11,639 nt of DNA, from assembly GCA_012961055.1 (NCBI GenBank), contig DUAA01000188.1:6304-17942 (forward strand), in the 5' to 3' direction. This document shows positions 1-7,874 of the stretch, in pieces. Under the pieces are notes generated by a model. It made no database searches and was not told where the DNA came from. It saw nothing but the letters and a program-made list of their open reading frames with translations. Origin of the DNA: Nitrospinaceae bacterium. Its GTDB lineage: Bacteria; Nitrospinota; Nitrospinia; Nitrospinales; VA-1. The position numbers and the translations under genes are program-made. Numbering within the stretch: position 1 is the stretch's first letter; every line of letters starts with the position of its first letter.

Positions 1-2947
1 CATAGTTATTTAGCAGGTCAAGGAGAGAAGCCTCTTTACTTTGCGGTTCAGGTAAAAAATCATCCATATTGACTCCCTCACCGGTGACATTCAAGTCCAG
101 ACTGGGGACATCGCCTCTTTGATAAACACCTGTGAATTTGACATCACTTTTGTCAGAACTGATTTTTCCTGAACGAATATCCAGGCGGCCTTCTTTAAAT
201 CTCAAGCTGGCGTTCACTGTCAATGGAGATAAAAAGTTTTTTGGGCGAATTTTGAGCCCCTTCAACTTCATTTCACCTTCAAAAATTGAATCCTGAAGTT
301 TATTCAAGTTTCCGGAACCCGTAATATTAAAATTAGTAGTGCCGTCCATCTCCGCATCAAGAAAACTAAAAAACTGTCCTGAAGGGTGCATCTGAAAATT
401 ATCTGAGGCCAGACTTATGATGAATTCCAGGTTGTTAATGTCCTGAATCTTTGCAGTTCCAGAGACTTGGTTCCCGCCCAATTCATAAGACCAGTTATCG
501 ATAAGAATACCGCCATTTTTTAATACACTTCCTTTGGCCTTGAATTTATTCAAGGCGTTTGCCGGCTTTTCAATAAAACCGGGGATTTCATATTTCACCT
601 GCGCCAGATCGGCGTGATGTTCAAACTTAAAGGAATCCAGATCCCCATTCAGTTTCAGGGAAACTTGGGCAGGGCCCTCAAATCTAAAATCTTTAAAAAG
701 GGGAATATCCTTGAAGTCAGTATGCACAAGTTCGGGAAAGTCCAGGCGCAAAGCGTACTCAAGGTTATTGATATTGTTGCGGTTAATTTCACCTTCCAGC
801 TGAAACGGGGAATCACCATATCGACCGCTCCAATTTTCTAGCCTTATAGTTCCATCTCCATAGGAGATACTGCCATTCAGGCCCATCATCGCTTTCAACT
901 GATCAGGATATTTCATAGACAGGTTTTTCAATTCTATTTTTCCCCACTCCTTTTCAGTTTCCGGCTTGGATGGATTACCTTGAAACCTATAATCCAAAAT
1001 CATACCTCCAGAAATGAATTCCAACCCCTCTCTAAGGGTTACCAGAGCATCTTCAGAATCTTCAGATAAGATATAATGTAAATCGCTGGCAGCAAATTTG
1101 TACGTTGCTGATATTTTTTCCAAGGGCTCTCCATTACTAAAACCCATCTCCCCATTCATATTTGAAAAAGAACTATTAGAAAAACTACCGGACATGTTTT
1201 CATACCTAATCACGGGAATCCAAGAAGCATCCTTGCGTATATCTGTTTCTGGAGTGTGAGTGTAATAAATTTTTCCTTTCAGGTTTTCCAGTCTGGGTTC
1301 AAATCCTTTTTCGTTAAGCGAAACATTTTCTATGCCAATTTCCCCCGCAATCGTCAACATATCAAGGTCGTCAAGTGGGCCTTTAACATCCAACCGGATA
1401 CTGGCAGTCCCTTCAAAATTTTCGTAGATCGAAATAGAATCTAATAAGGGATGCCCGTTGAAAATTCGTTTGAGAGTTTCATGAAACTGGCTCATTTCAA
1501 CTTCGTTTCCGACTTTTAGATCCAATATAGGCCGCGTCATGATATTATTAATCGTCCCATACACATTGGTAATGGGTTGTTGTTCATACTGGGCTTTGGT
1601 GATATGCAATGTGGTGTTTCCCTTGGTCAACCTGAAAGTACCTGTCACATTCTGCAACGCTGGCAAAGGGGACTTCCAATCCACCTTTTTCATTTCAAAT
1701 TCTGAATAAATTAATATCTGGTTTTTCTCCAGCGCCAGTTCCTGAAGCTGCTTCAAGCTTCCTTCAAACTTTAAAGATTTTATTTTTATCAACCCATTTT
1801 CAAACCGAGACTGGACTAGCGCATGATATTTCTCGGGGAATAACCTCAACGGAAGGTAATCGGCAATTTTATTAACCTGAAATGAATCGGTAACCAGATC
1901 GAAGACTATAGAAGGATCTTTAGAAAGGAAATTTGTCAAGGAAGCCTTGACCGTGAACTTAAATGGACCCGATTCTGATTTCAACTCTTCGATATGAATC
2001 GAGTCTTTGTCGAAAGAAACCTTATACTCCAATCGGTCCCTATGTGGCACACGGGCATCCCGCAACATCAATTGGTCTTTATTCAACCTAGAAGAATATT
2101 TTAATGTACCCTGTGATTTTAGGGTACCACCAAGTCTCCCTGAGAAACTAGAGTCCAAAGATAACCAGCTATCCGGGGAAGTTTTTGCCAGCACTGTCTT
2201 CAAATAGGGCTGAAAACTTGAAAAATGCAATTCATGGACTCGAACTTTTCCATTAATAGAAATGTCATTGAACCCCTGGTTTTTAGAAACATTATCAAAT
2301 GCTCCAGAAACTTTAATAACGGTAGGCGTCCCCCCGTTAGGGATTTCTCCTTTCAAGATAAACTGGAATGGTGGCTTATGAAGGCTTTTTTTTACAGAAA
2401 AAGAAATATGCTCAAAGTCCAATGGCAGAGGATTTTCAGGGGAGCGATTGAAATAATCCTTAAAATGAATGGCCCCGTCTTCAATCATAAGATTGTTTAT
2501 AAGGGTGGTTTTTAGAACTGTGAATAAGTTGCTTTCGGTAGGCTGGGTTATCCACTTATTTCCTACACTGAACCGTCCCTCAGCATCACGAACCACTTGG
2601 AGAGATAACCCTTGAACAATGATCTTCTTGACCTCAATGCGCTTTTCCAACAATGGCAATAACTGGACCACCACCCAAACACTGCGTGCTGTCAACTCAG
2701 GTTTCCCAGACTTCGAAGATTTGACCGAAACATCTTTCAATCGAATGCTGAGGCCACGAACAATATCCATTTTCGCCTCACCGATTAGTACTTGCCTATG
2801 GGTCAACGTCTCAAGTTTTTCTACGGCAAGCGCTTTAAGTTCACCCAGATTTCTTAATTGGTAATAGGCCAAAGAAAAAACTGAAAAGACAGCAAGAATT
2901 AAAGTAAATAGGGAGTAGAAAATGATCCTTTTTCGAGAAATCGGCAT
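1..2947 (-). CDS. AsmA-family envelope protein, C-terminus cut by window edge
   Basis: This single frame is open for 982 codons from the ATG at 2945-2947 to the left edge; I read it codon by codon over nearly its whole length and met no stop. Residues about 7-24 form a hydrophobic signal anchor after a short basic start (MPISRKR), so the rest should lie in the periplasm. The region after the anchor, with a pattern like LTHRQVLIGEAKMDIVRGLSIRLKDVSV, fits the N-terminus of AsmA-type proteins. The tail near the edge (LDLNVTGEGVNMDDFL) fits the AsmA C-terminal repeat pattern. The body is beta-rich with repeated 'G.i.l....f' units, as in the AsmA/TamB/YhdP group, which are known to bridge the envelope and are implicated in lipid transport. 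No good Shine-Dalgarno precedes the ATG, though a TACAAT hexamer lies about 14 bases upstream. The gene is divergent from rlmB. The family call is firm at the level of AsmA-like; the exact member is not known. Confidence 0.85.
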   Translation of the reverse strand, partial: MPISRKRIIFYSLFTLILAVFSVFSLAYYQLRNLGELKALAVEKLETLTHRQVLIGEAKMDIVRGLSIRLKDVSVKSSKSGKPELTARSVWVVVQLLPLLEKRIEVKKIIVQGLSLQVVRDAEGRFSVGNKWITQPTESNLFTVLKTTLINNLMIEDGAIHFKDYFNRSPENPLPLDFEHISFSVKKSLHKPPFQFILKGEIPNGGTPTVIKVSGAFDNVSKNQGFNDISINGKVRVHELHFSSFQPYLKTVLAKTSPDSWLSLDSSFSGRLGGTLKSQGTLKYSSRLNKDQLMLRDARVPHRDRLEYKVSFDKDSIHIEELKSESGPFKFTVKASLTNFLSKDPSIVFDLVTDSFQVNKIADYLPLRLFPEKYHALVQSRFENGLIKIKSLKFEGSLKQLQELALEKNQILIYSEFEMKKVDWKSPLPALQNVTGTFRLTKGNTTLHITKAQYEQQPITNVYGTINNIMTRPILDLKVGNEVEMSQFHETLKRIFNGHPLLDSISIYENFEGTASIRLDVKGPLDDLDMLTIAGEIGIENVSLNEKGFEPRLENLKGKIYYTHTPETDIRKDASWIPVIRYENMSGSFSNSSFSNMNGEMGFSNGEPLEKISATYKFAASDLHYILSEDSEDALVTLREGLEFISGGMILDYRFQGNPSKPETEKEWGKIELKNLSMKYPDQLKAMMGLNGSISYGDGTIRLENWSGRYGDSPFQLEGEINRNNINNLEYALRLDFPELVHTDFKDIPLFKDFRFEGPAQVSLKLNGDLDSFKFEHHADLAQVKYEIPGFIEKPANALNKFKAKGSVLKNGGILIDNWSYELGGNQVSGTAKIQDINNLEFIISLASDNFQMHPSGQFFSFLDAEMDGTTNFNITGSGNLNKLQDSIFEGEMKLKGLKIRPKNFLSPLTVNASLRFKEGRLDIRSGKISSDKSDVKFTGVYQRGDVPSLDLNVTGEGVNMDDFLPEPQSKEASLLDLLNNY

Positions 2948-3188
2948 ATAAAGTTTACGTATTGTAGAAAAAGGTTAAAATAGCTTTCGTAGTTATTTCG
3001 CGGGAATAAAATCTTTTTTGAGGAAGTAATGTAAGACCTGTTATAACCGCGCAAGGATTAACAACAATTCTCAGACGCATAAATCTATTATTTTCATAAA
3101 GATATAGATCATTTGGAGCTATTCGTCCAGTAAAAATCCCATATCAACCTGTTTGCCCTTATGGGGGAAATTTCCATTTCACTTACTA

Positions 3189-3962
3189 ATGAAACCTTCA
3201 GAGAAAACTCTAATTGTTGGAATAAATTCGGTCCGTGAAAGTCTGCTAGCCTCTAAACGTCATTGCTTTCAGCTAATTATCGAACAAGGCAAACCCTCTA
3301 CACGGGTACAGGCTGTGATCAAATTGGCCGAAGAAAAACAAATACCGATTAAAACCCTGCCCAAGGTAGAATTCAAGAAAAAGTTTCACAGGCATGTTCA
3401 CCAAGGCCTCGCGGGATACTTTTCCGCCATCCCTACCCTGGAATTGGAAAACCTTATTGAAACCGCATTTCAAATATCTTCCCTGCCAACACTTGTCATT
3501 CTGGATGGAATTCAGGATCCACAAAACCTCGGAGCAATCATACGGTCAGCAGAAATCCTGGGTATTCAGGGACTGATCCTACCTAAACATGGTACTCCGG
3601 CCTTAAACGAAACAGTTGCTAAATGCTCTTCGGGGGCTATCGAACATTTGCCCATTACACGGGTCACAAACTTAATCCACTGTGTCGTACAACTTAAAGA
3701 AGCGGGGTTCTGGGTTGCAGGAGTCGCACCCGATGGAGAAATGCCATGCTACCAATACCAATACGATACTCCGTTGGCATTAGTCATTGGAGGAGAGGAA
3801 AAAGGTATTCGGCCTTTGCTAACAAAATCATGTGATGTCACGCTATCCATTCCCATGGAAGGTCAGTCACAATCATTAAATGCAGCATCAGCCAGTGCGG
3901 TGGTCTTTTATGAAAATTTGCGCCAGAAAAAGTTACGAAAACCCATCAAAGAGTTACAGTAA
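3189..3962 (+). CDS. rlmB: 23S rRNA 2'-O-methyltransferase RlmB-like (SpoU family)
   Basis: This 257-residue protein belongs to the SpoU/TrmH class of SPOUT methyltransferases. RlmB methylates the ribose of G2251 (E. coli numbering) in 23S rRNA using S-adenosylmethionine. The N-terminal 80 residues match the small substrate-binding domain (LIVGINSVRESL). The catalytic domain shows motif 1 (LDGIQDPQNLGAIIRSAEILG, with the N-x-G-x-x-x-R pattern), motif 2 around KCSSGAIEHLPI, and motif 3 (ALVIGGEEKGI, then SIPMEGQSQSLNAASASAV), the knot that binds AdoMet. The frame is open from a TTG at 3153, but the ATG at 3189 gives the usual family N-terminus and is preferred. Neither start has a clear Shine-Dalgarno. 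The gene converges on rpsU with 46 bases between them. A related TrmH-type rRNA or tRNA specificity cannot be excluded from sequence alone. Confidence 0.93.
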   Translation: MKPSEKTLIVGINSVRESLLASKRHCFQLIIEQGKPSTRVQAVIKLAEEKQIPIKTLPKVEFKKKFHRHVHQGLAGYFSAIPTLELENLIETAFQISSLPTLVILDGIQDPQNLGAIIRSAEILGIQGLILPKHGTPALNETVAKCSSGAIEHLPITRVTNLIHCVVQLKEAGFWVAGVAPDGEMPCYQYQYDTPLALVIGGEEKGIRPLLTKSCDVTLSIPMEGQSQSLNAASASAVVFYENLRQKKLRKPIKELQ

Positions 3963-4008
3963 TTATTTAGCACAATCAGACGCAGGATAAAAAGGAATGC
4001 GACAAAAC

Positions 4009-4212
4009 CTATAGGTGGTTGTAGGATCGCATACGTCGCAAAGCAGCTTTTCTCTTTTTCTTAGCTTCCTTTTGCTTTCGTTTTTTCTTTACTGAAGGCT
4101 TCTCATAAAATCGACGGCGCTTGAGTTCTTTCAGCAGGCCTTCTTTGGTCATTTGTCTTTTTAAGACTTTTAAGGCTTTCTCAACTTGATTTTGGTAAAC
4201 TGTTACTATCAA
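4009..4212 (-). CDS. rpsU: 30S ribosomal protein bS21 (TTG start)
   Basis: The 67-residue, very basic protein matches bS21 in length and pattern. It has an N-terminal strand and helix (VYQNQVEKALKVLKRQ), the conserved KRRRFYEKPSVKKKRK core, and a lysine/arginine tail. bS21 binds the 30S platform close to the anti-Shine-Dalgarno end of 16S rRNA and assists initiation. The frame starts with TTG; no ATG or GTG lies nearby in frame. An AGGAGG about 8 bases upstream fixes this start. The gene stands alone, converging on rlmB and diverging from the ChaN-PDZ gene. It has a well-formed promoter about 160 bases upstream, so the transcript should carry a long leader. Confidence 0.95.
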   Translation of the reverse strand: MIVTVYQNQVEKALKVLKRQMTKEGLLKELKRRRFYEKPSVKKKRKQKEAKKKRKAALRRMRSYNHL

Positions 4213-4235
4213 AAACCTTTACCTCCTATCCAGAG
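4213..4235 (-). promoter_or_regulatory. Strong Shine-Dalgarno deciding the rpsU TTG start
   Basis: On the minus strand the sequence reads GGATAGGAGGTAAAGGTTT directly before TTG. The AGGAGG core is a near-perfect anti-16S match with about 8 bases of spacing. It is the strongest ribosome binding site inside the window and supports a weak start codon, a known way to tune ribosomal protein output. Confidence 0.85.
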
Positions 4236-4349
4236 TTTTTAACCGGAACCAACAATACTTTGATGGCAGAAAATAGTATTTCGACACCAAATTCCCGGCT
4301 CTGATCTTTCCAACTTTCACGGAAACACTATTCTAATATGAAGCACGAG

Positions 4350-4378
4350 ATTATCAACAAAAATTCACGTAAAGTCAA
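4350..4378 (-). promoter_or_regulatory. Sigma-70-type promoter for rpsU
   Basis: On the minus strand a -35 TTGACT (4378-4373) and a -10 GATAAT (4355-4350) each match consensus at five of six positions. They are separated by exactly 17 bases. Transcription would begin near 4343, giving a leader of about 130 bases before the TTG start. It lies just upstream of the divergent ChaN-PDZ start at 4391. Confidence 0.65.
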
Positions 4379-4390
4379 TACCCCAATATC

Positions 4391-5614
4391 ATGAATCCTA
4401 ATCCAGTCACCCAAACCATTCAAATCGTTATGGTAGCCTTGTTTTTATTCTGGTTATTGGTTCTTCCCCGTGAGGGGCATTCTGAAGAATTTGCCGTGCC
4501 CAACCACGGTTCTCCTTATAAAAACCTAGGCGATCTGGACGTAGACCAAATTCTTCATATCCCAACCGGCACAGTCGTCAGTCTGGTACAAATGATGGAT
4601 TCCATTTCAACGTCCCGAGTCATATATATTGGGGAAACGCACGATAATATTGAAGCCCACAAAGTGCAATTGCAAATCATTCAACACTTATCAGAAAAAC
4701 ACAAGGTAACAATCGGACTGGAAATGTTCCGTCGCTCCGCCCAAGAAAAGCTGGACATGTGGAACCAGGGCCAACTTGGAATCAAGGAATTTAAAAATCT
4801 ATTCCATTCAAATTGGGGAGGCGGGTTTGGTCTCTACCAACCTATATTCGATTTTGCTAAATCCAACAATCTCCCATTAATTGGGCTCAAGTCCACCTTT
4901 GCGGTGGAAAACCATTTTCGCGCAGGCGATCCAGCCCCTGGAGATACGCTTTACCCGGAAATAGACGACACCGACCCGTACCACAGAGCTTTCTCGCTAT
5001 CTGCATTCGGTGGACATCAGGGTACCGCTAAAGCCCTGGAAAAACCTTACAGAATGTTGTTGTTGTGGGAAGAGACCATGGCCCAAACCGTGGCTAAATT
5101 TTTACGTGACCCTAATAATACCGCTAGAAAACTGGTGGTGCTTGTCGGCGGATTCCATATTCAATATGGATTTGGCATCCCAAAACGGGCTTACCGACGA
5201 ATACCACACAATTATTCCATCGTTCAGCCCAGCATCACCCAAATTCCCGAGAACTTGAAAAATCGTGGGATGACTGTGGAAAAAGTCTCCATCCCGCTAT
5301 ATTCCTCAGATTACGCCTGGAAAGTGGAATACCGAGTGCCAGGCCAAAACAAAGTTACCTTGGGGGTGCGGCTCACCCAAGAAAAGGAGGGTGGATTACG
5401 CATTAAACACATTGGTGAAAATTCCAATGCTAAAAATGCCGGAATGAAAACAGACGATTTGCTACTCAGCATGGACGGTGAACCCATCTCCGGAATCGAC
5501 GATATCCTGGAGCTTTTACGAAACAAAGGTTTTGACGACCACTCCACATTCAAGGTCCAGCGCAAGAACAAAATCCTAACAGTTGAAGTGGTGTTCAAAC
5601 ATCCAAAAGATTAG
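4391..5614 (+). CDS. Membrane-anchored ChaN-family protein with C-terminal PDZ domain
   Basis: The protein has 407 residues. Residues 11-26 form a hydrophobic export or anchor segment with no lipobox cysteine. Residues about 60-290 match the ChaN domain (haem-binding uptake, Tiki/EreA-like fold): IGETHDN at 80-86, GLEMF at 109-113, the WEETMAQ helix at 226-232, and GGFHIQYGFGIPKR at 253-266. Residues about 322-405 form a PDZ domain (LGVRL, IKHIGENSNAKNAGMKTDDLLLSMDG in two parts, then ISGIDDILELL), a module that binds peptide C-termini. ChaN of Campylobacter is an outer-membrane lipoprotein that binds haem, and Tiki relatives are metalloproteases; which activity applies here is not shown. The protein should face the periplasm. 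The ATG at 4391 has no obvious Shine-Dalgarno but puts the hydrophobic stretch at the N-terminus as expected. The gene is convergent with the CBS gene. Confidence 0.9.
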   Translation: MNPNPVTQTIQIVMVALFLFWLLVLPREGHSEEFAVPNHGSPYKNLGDLDVDQILHIPTGTVVSLVQMMDSISTSRVIYIGETHDNIEAHKVQLQIIQHLSEKHKVTIGLEMFRRSAQEKLDMWNQGQLGIKEFKNLFHSNWGGGFGLYQPIFDFAKSNNLPLIGLKSTFAVENHFRAGDPAPGDTLYPEIDDTDPYHRAFSLSAFGGHQGTAKALEKPYRMLLLWEETMAQTVAKFLRDPNNTARKLVVLVGGFHIQYGFGIPKRAYRRIPHNYSIVQPSITQIPENLKNRGMTVEKVSIPLYSSDYAWKVEYRVPGQNKVTLGVRLTQEKEGGLRIKHIGENSNAKNAGMKTDDLLLSMDGEPISGIDDILELLRNKGFDDHSTFKVQRKNKILTVEVVFKHPKD

Positions 5615-5689
5615 AAAAAGCCACAGTCAGAAACGGATTCACAAGGCGAGGGTAAATGAATCTCTCTTTTTAACAAAAAAGTTAATTAA

Positions 5690-6085
5690 TTAAAAATCCG
5701 TTTTATTATGCAATTGTAAATAGTATTTTTCCAAATCTTTCACTGAAAACATACCCACGATTAGACCATCACGGGTCACGGGCACATGGCGGATTTTCTT
5801 GGTCTCTATTATTGTACAGACCTCAGAGATGGTTTGATTCTCGTCAATCGTATTGGAAAGTTTTGTCATCACAGATGATATCTTCATGATTTTAGGGTCG
5901 CATTCACCTTTTAAAACTAGAAACATCCAATCCGTTTTTGTAATGATTCCAACGTATTCCTCGCCCTCTTTGACTAAAAGCGCGCTGACCTTGTTCTTAT
6001 ACATTTCATCAATCGCCTCATAAGCATATTTATCTCGGCTGGTTGAAAAAATTTGAGTGCTCATGTATTCACCAACTTTACTCAT
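5690..6085 (-). CDS. Stand-alone tandem CBS-domain protein
   Basis: The 131-residue protein is a single Bateman module of two CBS repeats, at about residues 5-60 (VGEYMSTQIFSTSRD through GIITKTDWMF) and 70-125 (SSVMTKLSNTIDENQTISE through VGMFSVKDLEKY). Each repeat has the usual 'G.it..D' end, and the second carries IRHVPVTRDGLIVG. CBS pairs bind adenosine ligands such as AMP, ATP or AdoMet and act as cytosolic energy sensors. Here there is no attached enzyme domain, so a partner protein is expected but not identified by the neighbours. AAGGAG at 6093-6098 on the minus strand lies 7 bases before the ATG and supports the start. It converges with the ChaN-PDZ gene, and eroded gene remains lie upstream. 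Confidence 0.94.
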   Translation of the reverse strand: MSKVGEYMSTQIFSTSRDKYAYEAIDEMYKNKVSALLVKEGEEYVGIITKTDWMFLVLKGECDPKIMKISSVMTKLSNTIDENQTISEVCTIIETKKIRHVPVTRDGLIVGMFSVKDLEKYYLQLHNKTDF

Positions 6086-6150
6086 CTCAGAACTCCTTCT
6101 CCAATTATCAAATCAGCTCTTAATTAGCATGTTTACTGTAGCTATAAACG

Positions 6151-6866
6151 CTATTGCTCACAGCTTACCTCGCTAAAGGAATCATTTGCTAACTCCAAAA
6201 ATACTGCCTCTAAATCGCCATGCCGTTGTTCATCTTGGGAACGCAATTGTTTCGCTATTCTCAATGCTATCATTTTTTCTTTAACGCTCGCCCTTGAGAT
6301 CCAGCCGAACTAAAGGCTCATACATCGGCGTCCTTAAAATGATAAGCTTCTGTCTCATAACCATGCTAGTAACTTTCAATCAATTCACTAGAAAAATCCT
6401 GTAAATTAAAAAAGTTGAAAAATTTCCTGATTTTTTCGCGCGCAATATCCCGATCTATGGAATTTAGGTCTGCAACAAATCCTAGGCACTCCCAACCCGT
6501 AATTTTGTTATATAAAAAGGGCCAGCCCAAAATTTAACCAATGATTTTTTCATCTCAAGAGGGTCTGGTTTTAGATCTCTTCCATCAGTATGTATGATTC
6601 CAGAAGTGGGTTTAGGAAGGCCAATAAATTTTTCTGGTAGTTATTTTGCCTGCACAGTTTGGACTGATAAAATCGAACAACTCTCCGGGAAAAATTCTCA
6701 GGTTTAAATCCATCTACAACCAAAACCGAATCACATTTTTTAGTCAATAAATTAATTCAAATCATAAAAAAGGAAAAAGAAAACTTACACTTCTCTGCTG
6801 TATTGAAAGCACCTGGGCAACAACTTTTTCAGCCGAAATAACTTTTTGATTGCCTAAAAAAGTCAT
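6151..6866 (-). pseudogene. Frameshifted relic of an unidentified protein of about 240 residues
   Basis: Minus-strand segments in different frames read as one continuous protein. It begins MTFLGNQKVISAEKVVAQVL at 6866, stops after about 35 codons, then continues in another frame as LTKKCDSVLVVDGFKPENF. Next come LPKPTSGIIHTDGRDLKPDP and EMKKSLVKFWAGPF (same frame), then after a shift LYNKITGWECLGFVADLNSI and IRKFFNFFNLQDFSSELIESY-stop. Further shifts give HGYETEAYHFKDADV, YEPLVRLDLKGER and finally KEKMIALRIAKQLRSQDEQR to a TAG at 6151. At least four or five indels and a stop are needed. The pieces join at the right places and have protein-like composition, so decay of a once functional gene is more likely than chance. 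Neighbouring genes are intact, which argues against poor sequence quality. I do not recognise the family. Confidence 0.7.
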
Positions 6867-6924
6867 TAAAAATTGGGGACCCCTAGGACACGGAAAATTG
6901 GAAAGAGGTATCAAAACCCCACGC

Positions 6925-7197
6925 CTAATAGCGTATTTCGAATGTGTTTAAGCCTTGAGGTGTGACCCACTCAATATCCAGAGCTGAAACCCTAGCCGCA
7001 GGCGGCCCATTTCCACACCAGATTATAAATCGGTCGAGGGCATCTTTTTCTCCTTCAGCATACATTTCAACAGATCCATCCGGGAAGTTTTTAGCCCAAC
7101 CACACACGCCTAACTGCAAAGCATGTTCCTGGGTACCGGCCCGGAACCAGACCCCCTGCACCCTACCGCGGGCAATAAGATGGACGGCAAAACTCAT
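6925..7197 (-). CDS. acyP: Acylphosphatase
   Basis: The 90-residue protein is a standard-length acylphosphatase, a small cytosolic alpha/beta sandwich that hydrolyses carboxyl-phosphate bonds such as in acetyl or carbamoyl phosphate. The phosphate-binding loop GRVQGVWFRAG (residues 11-21) carries the catalytic arginine R19. The second motif GWAKNFPDGSVEM (33-45) carries the catalytic asparagine N37. The frame can be extended to a GTG at 7203, but the ATG at 7197 is about 8 bases behind an AGAGG and gives the usual family N-terminus. It lies 35 bases after the small helical protein on the same strand, so the two are probably cotranscribed. Confidence 0.95.
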   Translation of the reverse strand: MSFAVHLIARGRVQGVWFRAGTQEHALQLGVCGWAKNFPDGSVEMYAEGEKDALDRFIIWCGNGPPAARVSALDIEWVTPQGLNTFEIRY

Positions 7198-7232
7198 CAG
7201 CACAGCCCTCTATCTATAAAATCAGGAAAAAA

Positions 7233-7472
7233 TTACTTTTTCTTTCGAAACGCGTCATCAAAAAGATGCTGGATTTCGCGATAGACCTGGAATTTACTTC
7301 CGTCTCCAATTTTCTCGCCAAACTTGCCCAGATCACGCATGATGCGCTGAAACTCCTGGGTCTGTCCCCGAAAGGTATCAATAAGAGGACGAAAATATAA
7401 TTGTTCGTCTTGATCCAGTCGATCACAGATTATCCGGAGTCGGTTTTTTAAGGGTTCAAAGTCTTGTTCCAT
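7233..7472 (-). CDS. Small helical protein of unknown function upstream of acylphosphatase
   Basis: This 79-residue protein begins with ATG at 7472. It is hydrophilic, apparently all helical and rich in charged residues, with LKNRLRIICDRLDQDEQLYF followed by a second helical stretch and a C-terminal FRKKK. There is no signal peptide or membrane segment. I do not recognise the family. Support for coding comes from its composition and from its position 35 bases before acylphosphatase on the same strand. The ribosome binding site is weak (GAGAT just before ATG, AGAAGG further up). A cytosolic partner or regulatory protein is possible, but nothing in the sequence assigns a role. Confidence 0.7.
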   Translation of the reverse strand: MEQDFEPLKNRLRIICDRLDQDEQLYFRPLIDTFRGQTQEFQRIMRDLGKFGEKIGDGSKFQVYREIQHLFDDAFRKKK

Positions 7473-7709
7473 ATCTCAATACTAGCCTTCTATGAAAGGG
7501 ATTGCAATTGGGTTGAAAACAGGAGATAAAATATTACTGGATATTATTAACCAAGCAAAAAATCAATGACTACTTAAATCGTAATTTTATGACTGCCTTA
7601 AATCGAACCACGTCGGAAATATTAATAGGTAGAGGGAGAGTTTTTTATCGGATCAAACAGTGATTTCACAATCTTCAATGGCTATGACCGATACTGTACG
7701 CTCGCAGGC
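7473..7709. other. Non-coding, AT-rich spacer
   Basis: I see no gene here. The minus strand has stops in all frames and no recognisable protein fragments. Short TTG-start promoter-like hexamers for the minus-strand gene pair exist but none has convincing spacing. Confidence 0.5.
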
Positions 7710-7870
7710 TTAGATTAAAGTCATTTTCCCAGACAGATCGTTCGCTTTTAACTGGACAAGTACTTTTTGTTGCCGTCAGCATTTTCTACAGAAACCTCCA
7801 CCTTGCCCTTTTTAATATGACTTGCCAAAGTCAGATCATTATTTCATATTTCCGTCAACTGATAAACTTC
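7710..7870 (-). pseudogene. Possible short gene relic behind the TPR gene
   Basis: Minus-strand pieces read FHKTEVYQLTEI, an in-frame TGA, then NNDLTLASHIKKGKVEVSVE and NADGNKK. A one-frame shift then gives KVLVQLKANDLSGKMTLI and a TAA at 7710. The joined text looks like a small beta-rich protein or protein tail, starting just past the TPR stop codon. It needs one stop and one frameshift, so it is either eroded or chance. I do not recognise a family. Confidence 0.3.
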
Positions 7871-7874
7871 AGTT

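Noticed and set aside
614..2864. Several plus-strand ORFs of 60-96 codons
   Set aside because: They all lie opposite the long minus-strand AsmA-family frame, which is open throughout and protein-like; the plus frames have poor composition and no ribosome binding sites.
3020..3034. GAGGAAG followed by ATG-TAA, a start-stop element upstream of rlmB
   Set aside because: Start-stop elements can regulate translation, but this one is about 155 bases before the rlmB ATG with no sign of attenuation structure; likely chance.
3153..3188. TTG-initiated 12-residue extension of RlmB
   Set aside because: It has no Shine-Dalgarno, and the ATG at 3189 gives the expected family N-terminus.
5666..5681. CTTTTT-AACA-AAAAAG hairpin between the ChaN-PDZ and CBS genes, considered as a bidirectional terminator
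   Set aside because: The stem has a single G-C pair and is too weak to support as a terminator.
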